Shown: piece by piece, positions 63,700 through 64,000 of the stretch | Layout of the letters: each line of letters starts with the position of its first letter | Numbering within the stretch: position 1 is the stretch's first letter | Assembly (NCBI GenBank): GCA_963809175.1 | Contig: CAWEIK010000001.1 | Span: forward strand, 124,001 to 188,000 | Direction: 5' to 3' | Length of the DNA: 64,000 bases | DNA from: JACCTU01 sp963809175 | GTDB lineage: Bacteria; Actinomycetota; Thermoleophilia; Gaiellales; Gaiellaceae | Translations under genes and position numbers: made by a program | The notes under the pieces: model-generated | What the model was told of the DNA's origin: nothing | Databases searched by the model: none | The model's input: only the letters and a program-made list of their open reading frames with translations

Positions 63700-64000
63700 T
63701 CAGTCTTCGTCGAGAGGAGTCTCGACCTCGGGCGTCTCCTCGGCTTCTCCGGCCTCGTGCGACGAGGTCGTGTCCGAACCCGGCGTGCCGCCGAAGTCCA
63801 GGCCGAGCGACTGGAGGTCGATCCCGTCACCGTCGCCGCCGATCTCCTGCAGCGCGGCGAGCAGCTGCTCCTCGGTCGCCGGCCGCGTGTACGCGGACGC
63901 CGGCACCTTCGAGGACGGGCCGATCTCGATCCCGCGGTACCGCTTCAGGCCGGTGGCCGCCGGGATCAGCTTCCCGATGATCACGTTCTCCTTCAGCCCG
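63700..64000 (-). CDS. rpoC: RNA polymerase subunit beta', C-terminal fragment
   Basis: The last 100 codons of rpoC, continuing past the right edge. GLKENVIIGKLIPAATGLKRYRGI is the conserved C-terminal motif of beta', just before the end of the conserved part. An acidic tail of about 60 residues rich in Glu, Asp, Gly and Thr follows. The expected downstream partner rpsL is 8.9 kb away, with a terminator directly after rpoC, so rpoBC and the str cluster are separately transcribed here. Confidence 0.95.
   Translation of the reverse strand, partial: GLKENVIIGKLIPAATGLKRYRGIEIGPSSKVPASAYTRPATEEQLLAALQEIGGDGDGIDLQSLGLDFGGTPGSDTTSSHEAGEAEETPEVETPLDED

Overview
The window is high-GC chromosomal DNA with strongly G/C-ending codons. 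It carries the universal str-S10-spc-alpha ribosomal gene order, a bacterial Ku, many acyl-CoA enzymes and several large secreted proteins. I infer an actinomycetote, most likely class Thermoleophilia (Gaiellales/Solirubrobacterales-like). That placement rests on gene content and protein style only, not on a tree. I see no prophage, insertion sequence or CRISPR array.

Layout. 1-11.4 kb: a DUF3999/DUF2339 membrane pair, a thioesterase, a VanW-type peptidoglycan-binding protein, an SDR plus acyl-CoA dehydrogenase unit, a patatin lipase, a NagZ-like glycosidase, a DUF6529 membrane protein, a second acyl-CoA dehydrogenase and two tandem small paralogues. 11.4-24.9 kb: a giant cyclase-ATPase regulator, an enolase-superfamily enzyme, a TetR regulator divergent from a CoA-transferase/racemase, a beta-propeller/lysyl-oxidase fusion, a HAD phosphatase, a CoA-binding protein, tRNA-Pro(CGG), an alpha/beta hydrolase, Ku, an acyl-CoA synthetase and DUF4396. 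24.9-34.8 kb: a cell-wall and housekeeping block with two divergent coiled-coil peptidoglycan enzymes, a LuxR-type response regulator, a DacB-type carboxypeptidase, LigA, a HAD phosphatase, a lipoprotein, TruA, an AI-2E transporter and an NfeD-like protein. 34.8-54.8 kb: one minus-strand run, rpsL-rpsG-fusA-tuf-rpsJ through rplQ, including secY, adk, map, infA and rpoA. 55-63.6 kb: a diguanylate cyclase, a membrane-anchored methyltransferase, a sulfatase-like membrane hydrolase, two secreted proteins and a VOC protein. The 3' end of rpoC is at the right edge.

Together these genes describe a core expression locus embedded among fatty-acid/CoA metabolism and envelope maintenance. Genes are packed tightly, with many 4-nt start/stop overlaps. 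Unusually many convergent pairs also overlap; five share exactly the palindrome CTAG as both stop codons.

Caution: fifteen single-base frame breaks interrupt otherwise intact genes, including the essential map, rpsC, rplV and rplO. Thirteen look like one extra base and two like one missing base. I read these as sequence/assembly errors and give whole-gene coordinates with the break position noted. Lengths quoted for those genes are after the inferred correction.
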